DNA of 64,000 nt from Bifidobacterium catenulatum subsp. kashiwanohense JCM 15439 = DSM 21854 (GCF_001042615.1 NZ_AP012327.1:434001-498000); one strand, 5' to 3'; counted from the stretch's first letter, positions 54,657 through 63,804 are shown. The notes: a model not told the origin generated them from the letters alone. Program-made: numbers and translations.

Positions 54657-56579
54657 ATGAGCAATGCAAATAATGATCCGCTGGGTGATCGCGGCAACGC
54701 AGGGCCGCAGCCCGCTGCTGGACAACCGTATTATCAGCAGCCTGCGTACGGTTCGCCGCAACCTTCTCGCGGTGGCCGTTTCTTCGCGTGGATTCGTTCC
54801 AGCCAGGTCAAGCGTGGACATGACCGTTGGATTGGCGGCGTATGCGATGGCATAGCACGTCGTCTTGGTTGGAATACCACGTTGGTTCGTGCGCTTATGG
54901 TGGTTGCCACACTGTTTTTCGGCGCGGGTGCCGCGTTCTATGGCCTGGCGTGGTTTGTGCTGCCGGATGAGCGCGACAATCAGATTCTTGCTGAGGATTT
55001 GATTAACGGCAAGTGGGATTGGAATTGCATTGGCGCGCTGTTGTGCTGCCTTGTTGCCATCTGTTTGCCGGGGGCAGGATGGTTTGCTTTCGCGTTGGCC
55101 GCGTTGGTGCTGTGGCTTCTGCTCAATAGGCAGATTTATGCGCCGAATGTTCGTCCAGCTCAGTGGCAGCAGCCCCCGTATGGTCAGGCTCCGTACGGTC
55201 AACCGCAATATGGTCAGCCTCAATATGGAGGGCCTCCGTACGGGCAGCCGGTGCCTCCTGCATCGCCATCTTCAGCGCAATCAAATCCTTATACTCAGCC
55301 GATGCAGGCGAGCGGCGCATATAACGGGGCGGACAGCACGGCTTCGTCACCGGAATCGCAATCGCATCAGCCCCAACGCCCTCAGCCTCAACAGCCTCAG
55401 TATCATGCCTACCAACAGCAGGTCAATGGTCCGGCCGCTTTTGCCACGGCCAATGTTCCTCCAACATTTACCGCTCCGGCAGCCCCGGTAGCGCAGGCGC
55501 CTAGGTCACCCAAATACGGACGTCGTAAACCGGCTGGTCCACTGCTGGTATTGATGATGTTCGGTCTCACGATGATCGCATGCGCGCTATGCGTATGGTG
55601 CATTATGACGTACGGCGTTCAAGGCGGGCAGCGGGGTACCGAATATACGTTGCAGGCATGCGCGGCATTCGTCGGTGGCATCTGTCTGGTGACGGGAATC
55701 GTTATTGTCGCGCTCGGATTCGCGGGCAGAAGAACGGGAGGACTGCATCCTCTGACATGGATATCCATATTCATGTCGTTGGTCATGGTGATGGCTTTGG
55801 CGAGTTATTCGCTGTTCAGCTATCGGATTAACACGGGCATTTCCTCATCCTACAAGAGGGTCAATGTGTCGGGAATAACCACCATGGGCTCCACCGCCAG
55901 TGAAATGAGCAGATACGAGCAGGGCATCGTCGCGCAAGGCAATGATTACGCCACCGACGTGCTGCATATCGACTTAAGCGATTACGCGAAAAACAACGGT
56001 CCGCACAAAGTGGATCTTCAGGATGGCACACAGGGCACAACTTCCTGCCCTACAGGAACGTTGAATGTGGTGGCCTCAAGCGCACAGGTCGTGGTGACCT
56101 TGCCGAACGGCTGCTGGTGGGCGTTCGGGTCTGACGGTGATTTCTACAACATCACCGATTTCGTCGGCAGTTCGGACGGGCTCACGTTGGATTCCGGCAA
56201 TATCTATGTCTCGCTTATGGGCAACGATTCCACGAAATCGGTAGTGAAAAAGCGTGCGCTGGGAACTTACGATTGGAGTTGCGGCTCGTACGGAGACGAA
56301 TCCGGCATCGAGGATTTCGATGATGAGACCGCTACGGAAGATGGCACGGATACCGGCGCCGATTCCACTAGGACCGATTCCCCCTTCAAAGACGGGGATG
56401 TGGACAAGGCCTACCGCGAAATCTACGACAATCATCAATATTGGCCGTGCTTCACCGGTGATGACAAGGCTCCGGTCAGGCCAGCCGGGCTGCGGATCAA
56501 TACTATGGCAACGGTCGGCGGCAGCGTCGCGGTGCAGTATGCGTCCGACAACACATTGGGCAAAGCGGGAAAGGAGTGA
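54657..56579 (+). CDS. PspC-domain membrane protein with a large C-terminal domain
   Basis: A 640-residue protein. The order is a short glutamine/proline-rich start; a PspC domain near residues 45-110 (RGHDRWIGGVCDGIARRLGW); two helices (CIGALLCCLVAICLPGAGWF); a 130-residue linker of Y-G-Q-P repeats; three more helices (about 305-400); and an extracellular C-terminal half of about 250 residues with few recognisable features and acidic, threonine-rich stretches. The ATG at 54657 gives MSNANNDPLGD; there is no ribosome binding site, but TGTAAT lies six bases before it, so the mRNA may be leaderless. It is divergent from the kinase pair and probably its target. Confidence 0.85.
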   Translation: MSNANNDPLGDRGNAGPQPAAGQPYYQQPAYGSPQPSRGGRFFAWIRSSQVKRGHDRWIGGVCDGIARRLGWNTTLVRALMVVATLFFGAGAAFYGLAWFVLPDERDNQILAEDLINGKWDWNCIGALLCCLVAICLPGAGWFAFALAALVLWLLLNRQIYAPNVRPAQWQQPPYGQAPYGQPQYGQPQYGGPPYGQPVPPASPSSAQSNPYTQPMQASGAYNGADSTASSPESQSHQPQRPQPQQPQYHAYQQQVNGPAAFATANVPPTFTAPAAPVAQAPRSPKYGRRKPAGPLLVLMMFGLTMIACALCVWCIMTYGVQGGQRGTEYTLQACAAFVGGICLVTGIVIVALGFAGRRTGGLHPLTWISIFMSLVMVMALASYSLFSYRINTGISSSYKRVNVSGITTMGSTASEMSRYEQGIVAQGNDYATDVLHIDLSDYAKNNGPHKVDLQDGTQGTTSCPTGTLNVVASSAQVVVTLPNGCWWAFGSDGDFYNITDFVGSSDGLTLDSGNIYVSLMGNDSTKSVVKKRALGTYDWSCGSYGDESGIEDFDDETATEDGTDTGADSTRTDSPFKDGDVDKAYREIYDNHQYWPCFTGDDKAPVRPAGLRINTMATVGGSVAVQYASDNTLGKAGKE

Positions 56580-56581
56580 CC

Positions 56582-57157
56582 ATGAGCGACGACAAAACCC
56601 AGGAAATGCCGGTTATGACGGATGCCGGAGATATGCCTACCGAAACGTTGCATACCGTGGATGCGCAGTCCACGTATGACCATTCGCAGCACAGTGGGCG
56701 TGCAACGCAGGATGATAAGCCGCGCGTGGAATCCGTTCCAGCGCAAAGCGTTCCGACCTATACCGCTTCGGCAGCCGGTGCGAATGTCGGGCACAAGAAT
56801 CGGCAGATTGGAGACGACATCATCAGACCTTCCGGAAGAAGCGGTTCGACCATCGCGCTCGGCGTGTTCACGTGCTTCATGGGGGTGGTGACGTTGCTTT
56901 GCGGCATGCATGTGCCAATGAATCTCTGGTGGTGGGCCAGCGATCCGAAACAGTTCTTCGTATTCCTGCTCGGGGGCATCGGCGTGCTGCTTATCGCCGT
57001 CGCCGTGATTTGGGTGATAGTCAGCGCGGTGCATTCAAACCGATCCAAGAATGGAAACGATGTGGACAGCGACGATCCATTCGACGCTCCCTATAACTCG
57101 AATACCACGGCCTTTTCGACTGATTCGGATAAGTCGCCGCTTTCGGAACGATCATGA
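56582..57157 (+). CDS. Small membrane protein downstream of the PspC gene
   Basis: A 191-residue protein. The first 90 residues are polar and look disordered. Two membrane helices (GVFTCFMGVVTLLCGMHVPM and FFVFLLGGIGVLLIAVAVIW) follow, then a charged tail with DVDSDDPFDAP. Its ATG lies two bases after the PspC stop, and GGAG of the preceding gene is the ribosome binding site, so the two are co-translated. No family is recognised; it is probably a partner in the envelope response. Confidence 0.8.
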   Translation: MSDDKTQEMPVMTDAGDMPTETLHTVDAQSTYDHSQHSGRATQDDKPRVESVPAQSVPTYTASAAGANVGHKNRQIGDDIIRPSGRSGSTIALGVFTCFMGVVTLLCGMHVPMNLWWWASDPKQFFVFLLGGIGVLLIAVAVIWVIVSAVHSNRSKNGNDVDSDDPFDAPYNSNTTAFSTDSDKSPLSERS

Positions 57158-57227
57158 GAGTCAGCTGAATAACCCCTGATGTCAGCTGCACCAACGAAAT
57201 CGAGGCTGATATCACAAACAAATACGT

Positions 57228-57310
57228 GGCCACCATGGCATGACCAAATCCAACACTTGCTTTTCCATCTTGATGTTGGATTTTGGTCGTACCATGGTGG
57301 TCATTTTTTT
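57228..57310. terminator. Very long convergent terminator hairpin
   Basis: Arms of about 28 bases (GGCCACCATGG...CCAAATCCAACA with TGTTGGATTTTGG...CCATGGTGGTC) around an 18-base loop, followed by ATTTTTTTATT. It separates the PspC pair from the DUF4125 gene. Confidence 0.85.
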
Positions 57311-57372
57311 ATTGTGATGTACGGGGCTTACTGCAGCTTTCGGTATTTTTCACGGTGTGTTTTCACTGTGTT

Positions 57373-58020
57373 TTACTGTGCTGCCTCAGCTTGTGCCAAG
57401 TCCTCAAATCCAGCCAGACGAACCGTATTGCGAATCGTCTCTTCGGTGAGATTGCGCTGCTCATGCCGTAAACGCTCCACAAAATCGCGGTACAATGCCA
57501 CAGTGCGGTCGGAATAGGTGCCCAATTCGCCGCGCAGATACGTTTCGAACGACGTGGTCTCTGGCGTATCTTCGACAGTGGTCAGCACACGCATCGCCTC
57601 GCCAAGATGGGGAAAACGCTCACGAAAATCACGCGCCCACGACACCTGAACTGTTATGATGCCTTCCTGCAAGGCGTTGCGATCCGCGGAAATCCGGGGA
57701 ATATACGGCGCAATGTTTGCACAATACTCCTGTGGATATGTGGATTGCATCATGCGACCATACTTTTCCGTCACCAAATTACGTCCAACACGGTCGGCTT
57801 CCTGCAAGTCCGACCGGTAGCTGCGCAGCAATTCCTCCGGCCACGTCATGAACTGACTGGCACGCATCTGATGAAACATCGGCCAATTGCCTTGGCAGGA
57901 CGCGCGGCCGCCCTCATTATTGGTTTGCTGAAACTGATTCCACTCCAGTTTGATAATGGATTCAACAAGATTTGCTGTATCGTGACCGTCTATTACATCT
58001 GAAATTACATTGCTATTCAT
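57373..58020 (-). CDS. DUF4125 family protein
   Basis: A 215-residue soluble, helix-rich protein. It has the DUF4125 signature IIKLEWNQFQQTNNEGGRAS, then CQGNWPMFHQMRASQF, a W near MTWPEELLRSY, and GRNLVTEKYGRMMQSTYP. The biochemical role of the family is not known. It lies 70 bases behind a DUF4037 gene on the same strand. The two families often occur side by side, so they probably act together. The start ATG at 58020 has no strong ribosome binding site, which fits coupling to the upstream gene. Confidence 0.85.
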   Translation of the reverse strand: MNSNVISDVIDGHDTANLVESIIKLEWNQFQQTNNEGGRASCQGNWPMFHQMRASQFMTWPEELLRSYRSDLQEADRVGRNLVTEKYGRMMQSTYPQEYCANIAPYIPRISADRNALQEGIITVQVSWARDFRERFPHLGEAMRVLTTVEDTPETTSFETYLRGELGTYSDRTVALYRDFVERLRHEQRNLTEETIRNTVRLAGFEDLAQAEAAQ

Positions 58021-58090
58021 ATGATTTCGATTCTTGATTTCGTCTGATTACTGATCTGAATGTGCGATGCCTGCAATGAAGTTATTGCAA

Positions 58091-60217
58091 TCACAGGCTG
58101 TGCAGACAACTTGCATCGGACTTGATATGGTCCTCAACATACGGACGTTGCCATTCCACAAAAGTTTCGTGAGATTCGGTCAATCCCTCCCGTAGCAATT
58201 CATCCACAACATCACTGCAGATGCGCTCAACAGTGGCGATAATGTGCTCTGCCGCAGGCTTTGCACCCTTGCCGCCTTCACCGAAACCGGCACCGCCGAA
58301 ACATGCGGCGGAGCTCAATCGCAATATGTCTTCCAGCTGCTCGCACACGCCGGCAAGCCTTGTTGCCATACGGCGGCTCAGCTTACGCATGGCAGCAAAC
58401 TGCCATTTGTAATACGGCAGATACCCAACGCTCACCGGCTCGTTGATCAGAAACACCAACGAAGCCGTGGCGTTCACGAACTCATGAATGCTTAACATCG
58501 CAGCAGCACCATCGCCACGTTGCAGCATGCGCGGCAGATTGTATTGCCCCGCCTGAGCCATCATGCCCAAACGGCGAGAAATCAAGGAAAGTCGAATATC
58601 TTCCGGCATGAACTTGAACCCCTGCCGAGTCTTGGAAAATACCCCCAACGGATCAGCGAACACCTGACCGTTTGTGGCAGTGGCAAGTGTCGCATCGTCC
58701 AAACTCAGCCAAGACGCATAGTCGTTCTGCGCCGGAGCCTCACGAAACAGTGTGATCCGCTCGAAGAAATCACCGATACGAAACACGCCATCGCGGCGGC
58801 ACTCGCCTTGTGCACGCGGCGTAAGTGGCGATTGAGATGCGGCAAGAGTGTTGGAATCAGCCGAACCATGCCCTGCAAAATGCGGCTTGCCTTGCTCGTC
58901 AACAGTGAAATCGCGACTCAACGCATCGTAATCAGTCTGCAATTGCTCGCCAATCGCATCATAATCCTCATCAGTAAGCCACAGGCAGAAACGCGGTGCA
59001 AAATCATGATCGCGCGAAAACTCATCGTCGAAACCGAAACATTCCGAACCATAACCGACCAAACCTGCGGCAATCCGCCCCTGATATGCCGAATATGCGC
59101 CGGCAAGCAACGGTTTGCCGAGATCATTCCAGAATGCGCGAGACAAAGCAAGTCCCGAAATATGGTGAGAAATCGCAGGAATCGAAGATGCGCCGGATTC
59201 TGCCATATAGTGCGGTTCACTTGATTGCTGAGATTCGCTTGATTTCGGTGAATGCTGAGATTTCAAGGATTCTTGAGATTCTTGATATTCTTGATATTCT
59301 TGCGATTCTCGTGTTTTATGTGCTGATGGCATGTGTTTATGCAACGCCTGTTTTGCCGCTTCAAGATTGGCTGCAGTCGTGTGATAGTAGTCGGTGTTGC
59401 GTCCGTAGCATTCTTCAATCACGCTCAACGCATGCTCATAACCGGAAACCGCATCCTGCAGGCAGCCGGCCATATAGCAGGCCTGCGCATAGCCGGCCAG
59501 CGCCGAAGCATAATGCGCACTATGTTCCAAATGCCCGGTACGGTAGATTGTCAACGCTTTCTGGGCGTGCTGTATGGCGTCGCTCGCCCAATGCCGGTCC
59601 ATCTGCAGGAGCAGCAACGCAAGATTGGTGTACGTGGAGGCGACGTCTATGTCAGCGCTCGCATCGGGGGAAGATTGCTCCAACAGGTCCAGCGCTTGTT
59701 CCAGCTCGCGCTTCGCCTGATTGAGACGACCGGTTTCGCTGTACAACATGGACACATTGTTGTGCAGCGCGGCCAGACGTCGGTCGGTGGGGGAGAAGGC
59801 GGATGTGGCCGCGTCAAGCGCCCGACGGTACAGCTGTTCGGCCTCCTCGTACTGGCCTGCGGCTCGCATGCCCGTGGCCGCGTTGATCAGCGTCGTAGCC
59901 CACGCCTGCGGGTCGATTTCCTGAAGATGCAAATGATCCGCAATGCTTAACGATTCGCGGATAATCGGCAGATTGTCGGTATGTCGACCTTGCGAACGGT
60001 AAAACCCCATCGTTTCGTTCAACACCGTCAGCAAACCGGCGTCATCATGACTGTGTTCGGCTTCGGTTCGCGCCTTCTGCAGATATGGTTCAGCCTGTTC
60101 AGGAGCCTTATGCGCATCGAAAATCGCATCAAGACCACGCAAAAATCGCTGTACATCAAATGTTGCGCAACCGTCATCGCAATTATTCATATTCAGATTG
60201 ACATCACTGTCTGCCAT
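58091..60217 (-). CDS. TPR repeats fused to a DUF4037 domain
   Basis: A 708-residue protein. Residues of about 30-300 are tetratricopeptide-like helical repeats (QYEEAEQLYRRALDAATSAF, TYTNLALLLLQMDRHW, SALAGYAQACYMAGCLQDAV). A linker of E-S/Y-Q tripeptides follows. Then a DUF4037 domain begins GKPLLAGAYSAYQGRIAAGL, with GYGSECFGFDDEFSRDHDFA, a G-S..D-D-x-S-x-D-H-D pattern like that of nucleotidyltransferases, and a helical C-terminus. The start at 60217 is chosen for GAAGGG six bases before it; upstream in-frame ATGs lack a site. It may transfer a nucleotide to a small molecule or protein, but this is not shown. Confidence 0.87.
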   Translation of the reverse strand: MADSDVNLNMNNCDDGCATFDVQRFLRGLDAIFDAHKAPEQAEPYLQKARTEAEHSHDDAGLLTVLNETMGFYRSQGRHTDNLPIIRESLSIADHLHLQEIDPQAWATTLINAATGMRAAGQYEEAEQLYRRALDAATSAFSPTDRRLAALHNNVSMLYSETGRLNQAKRELEQALDLLEQSSPDASADIDVASTYTNLALLLLQMDRHWASDAIQHAQKALTIYRTGHLEHSAHYASALAGYAQACYMAGCLQDAVSGYEHALSVIEECYGRNTDYYHTTAANLEAAKQALHKHMPSAHKTRESQEYQEYQESQESLKSQHSPKSSESQQSSEPHYMAESGASSIPAISHHISGLALSRAFWNDLGKPLLAGAYSAYQGRIAAGLVGYGSECFGFDDEFSRDHDFAPRFCLWLTDEDYDAIGEQLQTDYDALSRDFTVDEQGKPHFAGHGSADSNTLAASQSPLTPRAQGECRRDGVFRIGDFFERITLFREAPAQNDYASWLSLDDATLATATNGQVFADPLGVFSKTRQGFKFMPEDIRLSLISRRLGMMAQAGQYNLPRMLQRGDGAAAMLSIHEFVNATASLVFLINEPVSVGYLPYYKWQFAAMRKLSRRMATRLAGVCEQLEDILRLSSAACFGGAGFGEGGKGAKPAAEHIIATVERICSDVVDELLREGLTESHETFVEWQRPYVEDHIKSDASCLHSL
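59223..59312 (-). repeat. In-frame 9-bp tandem repeat inside the DUF4037 gene
   Basis: Ten units of nine bases (GATTCTTGA, TATTCTTGA and decayed forms), the five between 59268 and 59312 nearly identical. On the coding strand they encode E-S-Q / E-Y-Q tripeptides in the linker between TPR and DUF4037. Gain or loss of units keeps the frame and would only change linker length. Confidence 0.8.
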
Positions 60218-60323
60218 CGCAATCCCTTCATCGGTGACCTCCATCATCTCCCGAACTGCAGACGGCATCGCAGATGGCGAAACAACGAAAGATGGGGAAC
60301 ATGCGATACGACGTAAAAAGAAC

Positions 60324-60366
60324 AACGGGATATCTCATCATAATTATTTTGATGAGATATCCCGTT
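60324..60366. terminator. Terminator between the MFS gene and the DUF4037 gene
   Basis: Perfect 17-bp stem, arms AACGGGATATC / GATATCCCGTT extended by TCATCA / TGATGA, with a 9-base AT loop. On the minus strand it is followed by GTTCTTTTT and ends the MFS transcript. Confidence 0.85.
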
Positions 60367-60404
60367 AAATAACAGAAATAATCGAAATAACTGACTGTCG
60401 AATG

Positions 60405-61592
60405 TTAGACATGCACTTCGCGCATACGCTCCGTAGCACCTGTATGCGTTTCGTAACGACGTGAATAGGTGACCAGCATAATCACCGCGATCAAAGCGAT
60501 CGGAGCGCCGGCCAAACCGGTGTAATGGTAGTTCATGGCGGTTGCCGTCAATGCGGCGCCACCAACGATCGAACCGATTGCATTGCCGAAATTGAACGCG
60601 ATCTGCACGGCCGCGCCTGCAATCAGCTCGCCGCCACCCTCACCGGCCTGCACCATCAGCAGCTGCTGCGGAGACGAGTTGAAGAACAATGCGAAACCAA
60701 GCATGAACGTCAACATCGTAGTCGTAACGAGATTGCCGGGAACGAAAAACACCAACAGCAAACCAACCGTGGCAATGGCCTGCGAAAGACCGGCAGTGGC
60801 ACCCGGCTTCCACAAATCAGTCAAACGGCCGCCAGCAATACCGCCAAGCACCATACCGAAACCAGCAAGCACCATTAATAGGGGAACCATCGAGGAATCC
60901 CATCCACCAACCTTCTGCAGCCACGGCGAAATGTAGCTCCACCAGCAGAAAATACCGGAATTGCCGCAGAACACCGCCATGAGAATGAACCACGGACCGG
61001 CGTGAGTGAGGAAACGGAACTGCCCTTTAATGCCAGCGTCCTTGATCGGCGCGACGAACGGCACCCACGCAATCACCAACACCATCGTCATCAACGCCCA
61101 AGCGGCAAGAATCGCAAACGCCAAACGCCACGACAACATTTCCGAAAGCAATGTGCCCGCAGGAACACCCAACATATTGGCAACCGTCTGACCCGTCACC
61201 ATCATCGACACGGACTGCGCTTCCTTGCCCTTATCGGCCAAAGTCTTGGCGATCAGCGTGGCCGTACCGAAAAACGCGCCATGCGGCAAGCCCGAAATGA
61301 AACGAGCCGCCAGCAACATGGGGGAATTGAACGAAACCGCGCTCAACGTGTTGCCGACCAGCGCGATGATCATGAACAGAATAATGAGATTCTTCGGCGG
61401 TACTTTACGGCCGAACACCAGAATCAGCGTGCCTACGCACACGCCGATCGCATATGCGGAAATATAATGGCCTGCCGCAGGAATGCTAACCTGCATGGCG
61501 GCAGCGGTCTGGGGCAAAATGCCCATCATCACGAATTCGGCGGCACCAAGAATAAAGGCGCCGGAAGCCAAAGCCAGAATGCTTCTTTTCAC
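60405..61592 (-). CDS. MFS transporter, DHA1/AraJ-type exporter
   Basis: A 395-residue, 12-helix major facilitator protein. It opens RSILALASGAFILGAAEFVM, a start shared by AraJ-like sugar or drug exporters, and has the motif GRKVPPKNLII between helices 2 and 3 and the antiporter motif in MVTGQTVANMLGVPAGTLLS. The natural substrate is not predictable; sugars, arabinose-like compounds or drugs are all possible. The GTG at 61592 follows GGAGGAGAGACT, a very strong site. It is a single-gene unit. Confidence 0.88.
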   Translation of the reverse strand: MKRSILALASGAFILGAAEFVMMGILPQTAAAMQVSIPAAGHYISAYAIGVCVGTLILVFGRKVPPKNLIILFMIIALVGNTLSAVSFNSPMLLAARFISGLPHGAFFGTATLIAKTLADKGKEAQSVSMMVTGQTVANMLGVPAGTLLSEMLSWRLAFAILAAWALMTMVLVIAWVPFVAPIKDAGIKGQFRFLTHAGPWFILMAVFCGNSGIFCWWSYISPWLQKVGGWDSSMVPLLMVLAGFGMVLGGIAGGRLTDLWKPGATAGLSQAIATVGLLLVFFVPGNLVTTTMLTFMLGFALFFNSSPQQLLMVQAGEGGGELIAGAAVQIAFNFGNAIGSIVGGAALTATAMNYHYTGLAGAPIALIAVIMLVTYSRRYETHTGATERMREVHV

Positions 61593-61724
61593 AGTCTCTC
61601 CTCCATGAATGTGAAGCGTGTTGGTGTGCGCTTGTTTTACGCGCTTGTGTATTACGTGTTTTTTGATTTTTCAGGTGGTTGCGTCTTGCATATGCTGTTT
61701 TGTACCGCTGATGCGCTGGGAAAT

Positions 61725-61752
61725 AAAAAAGGCGGAACCGAAGTTCCGCCTT
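61725..61752 (-). terminator. Terminator of tRNA-Pro(CGG)
   Basis: On the minus strand, stem AAGGCGGAA / TTCCGCCTT with loop CTTCGG, then TTTTATTT, directly behind the tRNA. Confidence 0.85.
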
Positions 61753-61758
61753 GAGTTG

Positions 61759-61832
<74 letters not shown>

Positions 61833-61927
61833 TTTTGCAACAGTTGGAAATACTACACGATTGCTTAGGTAATGCAAATACGGCGTGTCGCGTGTGGTGT
61901 AGTGGCTTCTCGGTACACTGTGGGCTT

Positions 61928-63604
61928 ATGAGTGAGACCATCGAATCGCAAGAAAATCAGAATGAAGAGGCTGCCGTTCCCGCTATGACCACAGTGGAAC
62001 GTGCCGAAATGCTGCTGCAGCAGGATGCGGCTATCTACGCCAAGATCAATGACGGCGCTACCCTGGATGAGGCCGTTGATCCAGGCAATAAGGAATTCGG
62101 CCCGCTGGCGCACCCGGAACAGGTGCAGATGCGCGTGGCCAAGCGTGCTATGATGCTTAAGGACGGCATTCAGCCGTACCCGGTGACCCTCGACGTCACC
62201 GCAACCATCGAAGAGGTTCGCGCCAAGTATGACGGCAAGCTTGAAGCCGGAGACGAAACCGAAGACGTGGTCGGCATCGCCGGTCGCGTGCTCTTCCTGC
62301 GTAACGCCGGTGGCTTGTGCTTCGTGCAGCTTTCCGCTGGCGACGGCACCAAGATCCAGGGCATGATTTCCAAGAAGGAGATTGGTGCCGACTCCTTGAA
62401 GCAGTTCAAGCAGCTGGTTGACTTGGGTGACCACCTGTTCATCAAGGGCCGTGTGATCGCCTCCAAGACCGGCGAACTGTCCGTGTTCGCCACCGAATGG
62501 GCCATTGCCGCCAAGGCCCTGCAGCCGCTGCCGGCCCTGCACAAGGATTTGAACGAGGATACCCGCACCCGCAAGCCGTACATCGGCATGATCGCCGACG
62601 AGAAGATGCGCAATATGGTGCGCAACCGCTCCAAGGCTGTTGCTTCCCTGCGTAAGACCTTCGCTGATCACGACTTCCTCGAGGTTGAAACCCCGATGCT
62701 GCAGACCGTGCATGGTGGTGCCGCCGCACGTCCGTTCACCACGCATATGAACGCCTTCGACCTTGACCTGTACCTGCGCATCGCGCCGGAACTGTTCCTC
62801 AAGCGTTGCCTCGTTGGCGGCATCGACCGCGTATTCGAAATCAACCGTGACTTCCGCAACGAAGGCGTCGACGCCACCCATGCTCCGGAATTCACCATGG
62901 TCGAGGCTTATCAGGCTTACGGCAACTACGACACTATCGGTGCGCTCGTCAAGCAGCTCGTGCAAGACACTGCCATGGACGTGTTCGGCACCCACAAGGT
63001 GACCCTGATGGACGGTTCCGAATATGATTTCGGCGGCGAATGGAAGACCATCAGCATGTATGATTCCCTCTCCGAAGCACTTGGCGAGGAAATCGTTCCG
63101 AATGGCGGTCCGGACAATCCGGGCACTTCCGTGGAACATCTCGGTGCCATTGCCGACAAGCTCGGTGTGGAACGCGACGACGTGGAGAACCACGGCAAGC
63201 TCGTCGAACACCTGTGGGAGCACTTCTACGAAGACAAGCTGTTTGAGCCGACCTTCGTGCGTGACTTCCCGGTCGAAACTTCTCCGCTGGTCAAGGGCCA
63301 CCGTTCCAAGCCAGGCGTGGTCGAAAAGTGGGATCTGTATGTGCGCGGCTTCGAGCTGGCTACCGGTTACTCCGAATTGAATGATCCGGTTGTGCAGCGT
63401 GAACGCTTCGTGGCCCAGGCCAAGGACGCGCTCGCGGGCGACGAAGAAGCCTGCGATATTGATGAGGACTTCCTCGAGGCTCTCGGCGTGGGTATGCCTC
63501 CGGCAGGCGGCATGGGCATGGGCATCGACCGACTGCTGATTGCCTTGACCGGCGCCACCATCCGCGAAACCATCACCTTCCCACTAGTGAAGCCGCTGAA
63601 TTAA
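61928..63604 (+). CDS. lysS: Lysyl-tRNA synthetase (class II)
   Basis: A 558-residue class II LysRS. An unusual acidic N-terminal extension of about 60 residues precedes the OB-fold anticodon domain (VGIAGRVLFLRNAGGLCFVQ). The catalytic domain has motif 2 near FEINRDFRNEGVDATHAPEF and motif 3 GGMGMGIDRLLIALTG. The ATG at 61928 lies eight bases after TACACT, with no ribosome binding site, so the mRNA is probably leaderless. The last codons (CCG CTG AAT TAA) lie in the first copy of a 107-base element that is duplicated downstream. Confidence 0.96.
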   Translation: MSETIESQENQNEEAAVPAMTTVERAEMLLQQDAAIYAKINDGATLDEAVDPGNKEFGPLAHPEQVQMRVAKRAMMLKDGIQPYPVTLDVTATIEEVRAKYDGKLEAGDETEDVVGIAGRVLFLRNAGGLCFVQLSAGDGTKIQGMISKKEIGADSLKQFKQLVDLGDHLFIKGRVIASKTGELSVFATEWAIAAKALQPLPALHKDLNEDTRTRKPYIGMIADEKMRNMVRNRSKAVASLRKTFADHDFLEVETPMLQTVHGGAAARPFTTHMNAFDLDLYLRIAPELFLKRCLVGGIDRVFEINRDFRNEGVDATHAPEFTMVEAYQAYGNYDTIGALVKQLVQDTAMDVFGTHKVTLMDGSEYDFGGEWKTISMYDSLSEALGEEIVPNGGPDNPGTSVEHLGAIADKLGVERDDVENHGKLVEHLWEHFYEDKLFEPTFVRDFPVETSPLVKGHRSKPGVVEKWDLYVRGFELATGYSELNDPVVQRERFVAQAKDALAGDEEACDIDEDFLEALGVGMPPAGGMGMGIDRLLIALTGATIRETITFPLVKPLN

Positions 63605-63699
63605 GGCAAAGCCTTAATTCAATATCGGCTTCACGCGAGGCTGAAAAGAGAACAGTCCGGTGGACTGTTCTCCAGCCGGAGCCATCCTTACAAAAAATA
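63593..63699 (+). repeat. Structured element behind lysS, copy 1
   Basis: 107 bases beginning with the last lysS codons. It holds a perfect hairpin GAATTAAGGC / GCCTTAATTC and then a nested structure: outer GGCTTC / GGAGCC, middle GGCTG / CAGCC, and apical AGAACAGTCC / GGACTGTTCT with loop GGT. The end is AT-rich. The first hairpin alone would be a poor terminator (no T-run). Confidence 0.85.
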
Positions 63700-63804
63700 C
63701 CGCTGAATTAAGGCAAAGCCTTAATTCATATCGGCTTCACGCGAGGCGGAAAAGCTGACGGTCCAGTGGGCCGTCAGCCCGCCGGAGCCATCCTTATAAA
63801 ATTG
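63700..63804 (+). repeat. Structured element behind lysS, copy 2
   Basis: 105 bases, adjacent to copy 1 and in the same orientation, including a duplicate of the lysS stop region. The 5' hairpin and the loop bases between helices are conserved. The middle helix is GGCGG / CCGCC and the apical helix CTGACGGTCC / GGGCCGTCAG. Relative to copy 1, four apical pairs and one middle pair have changed on both sides so that pairing is kept, and one more pair became G-T. The next gene begins six bases after it. Confidence 0.85.
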
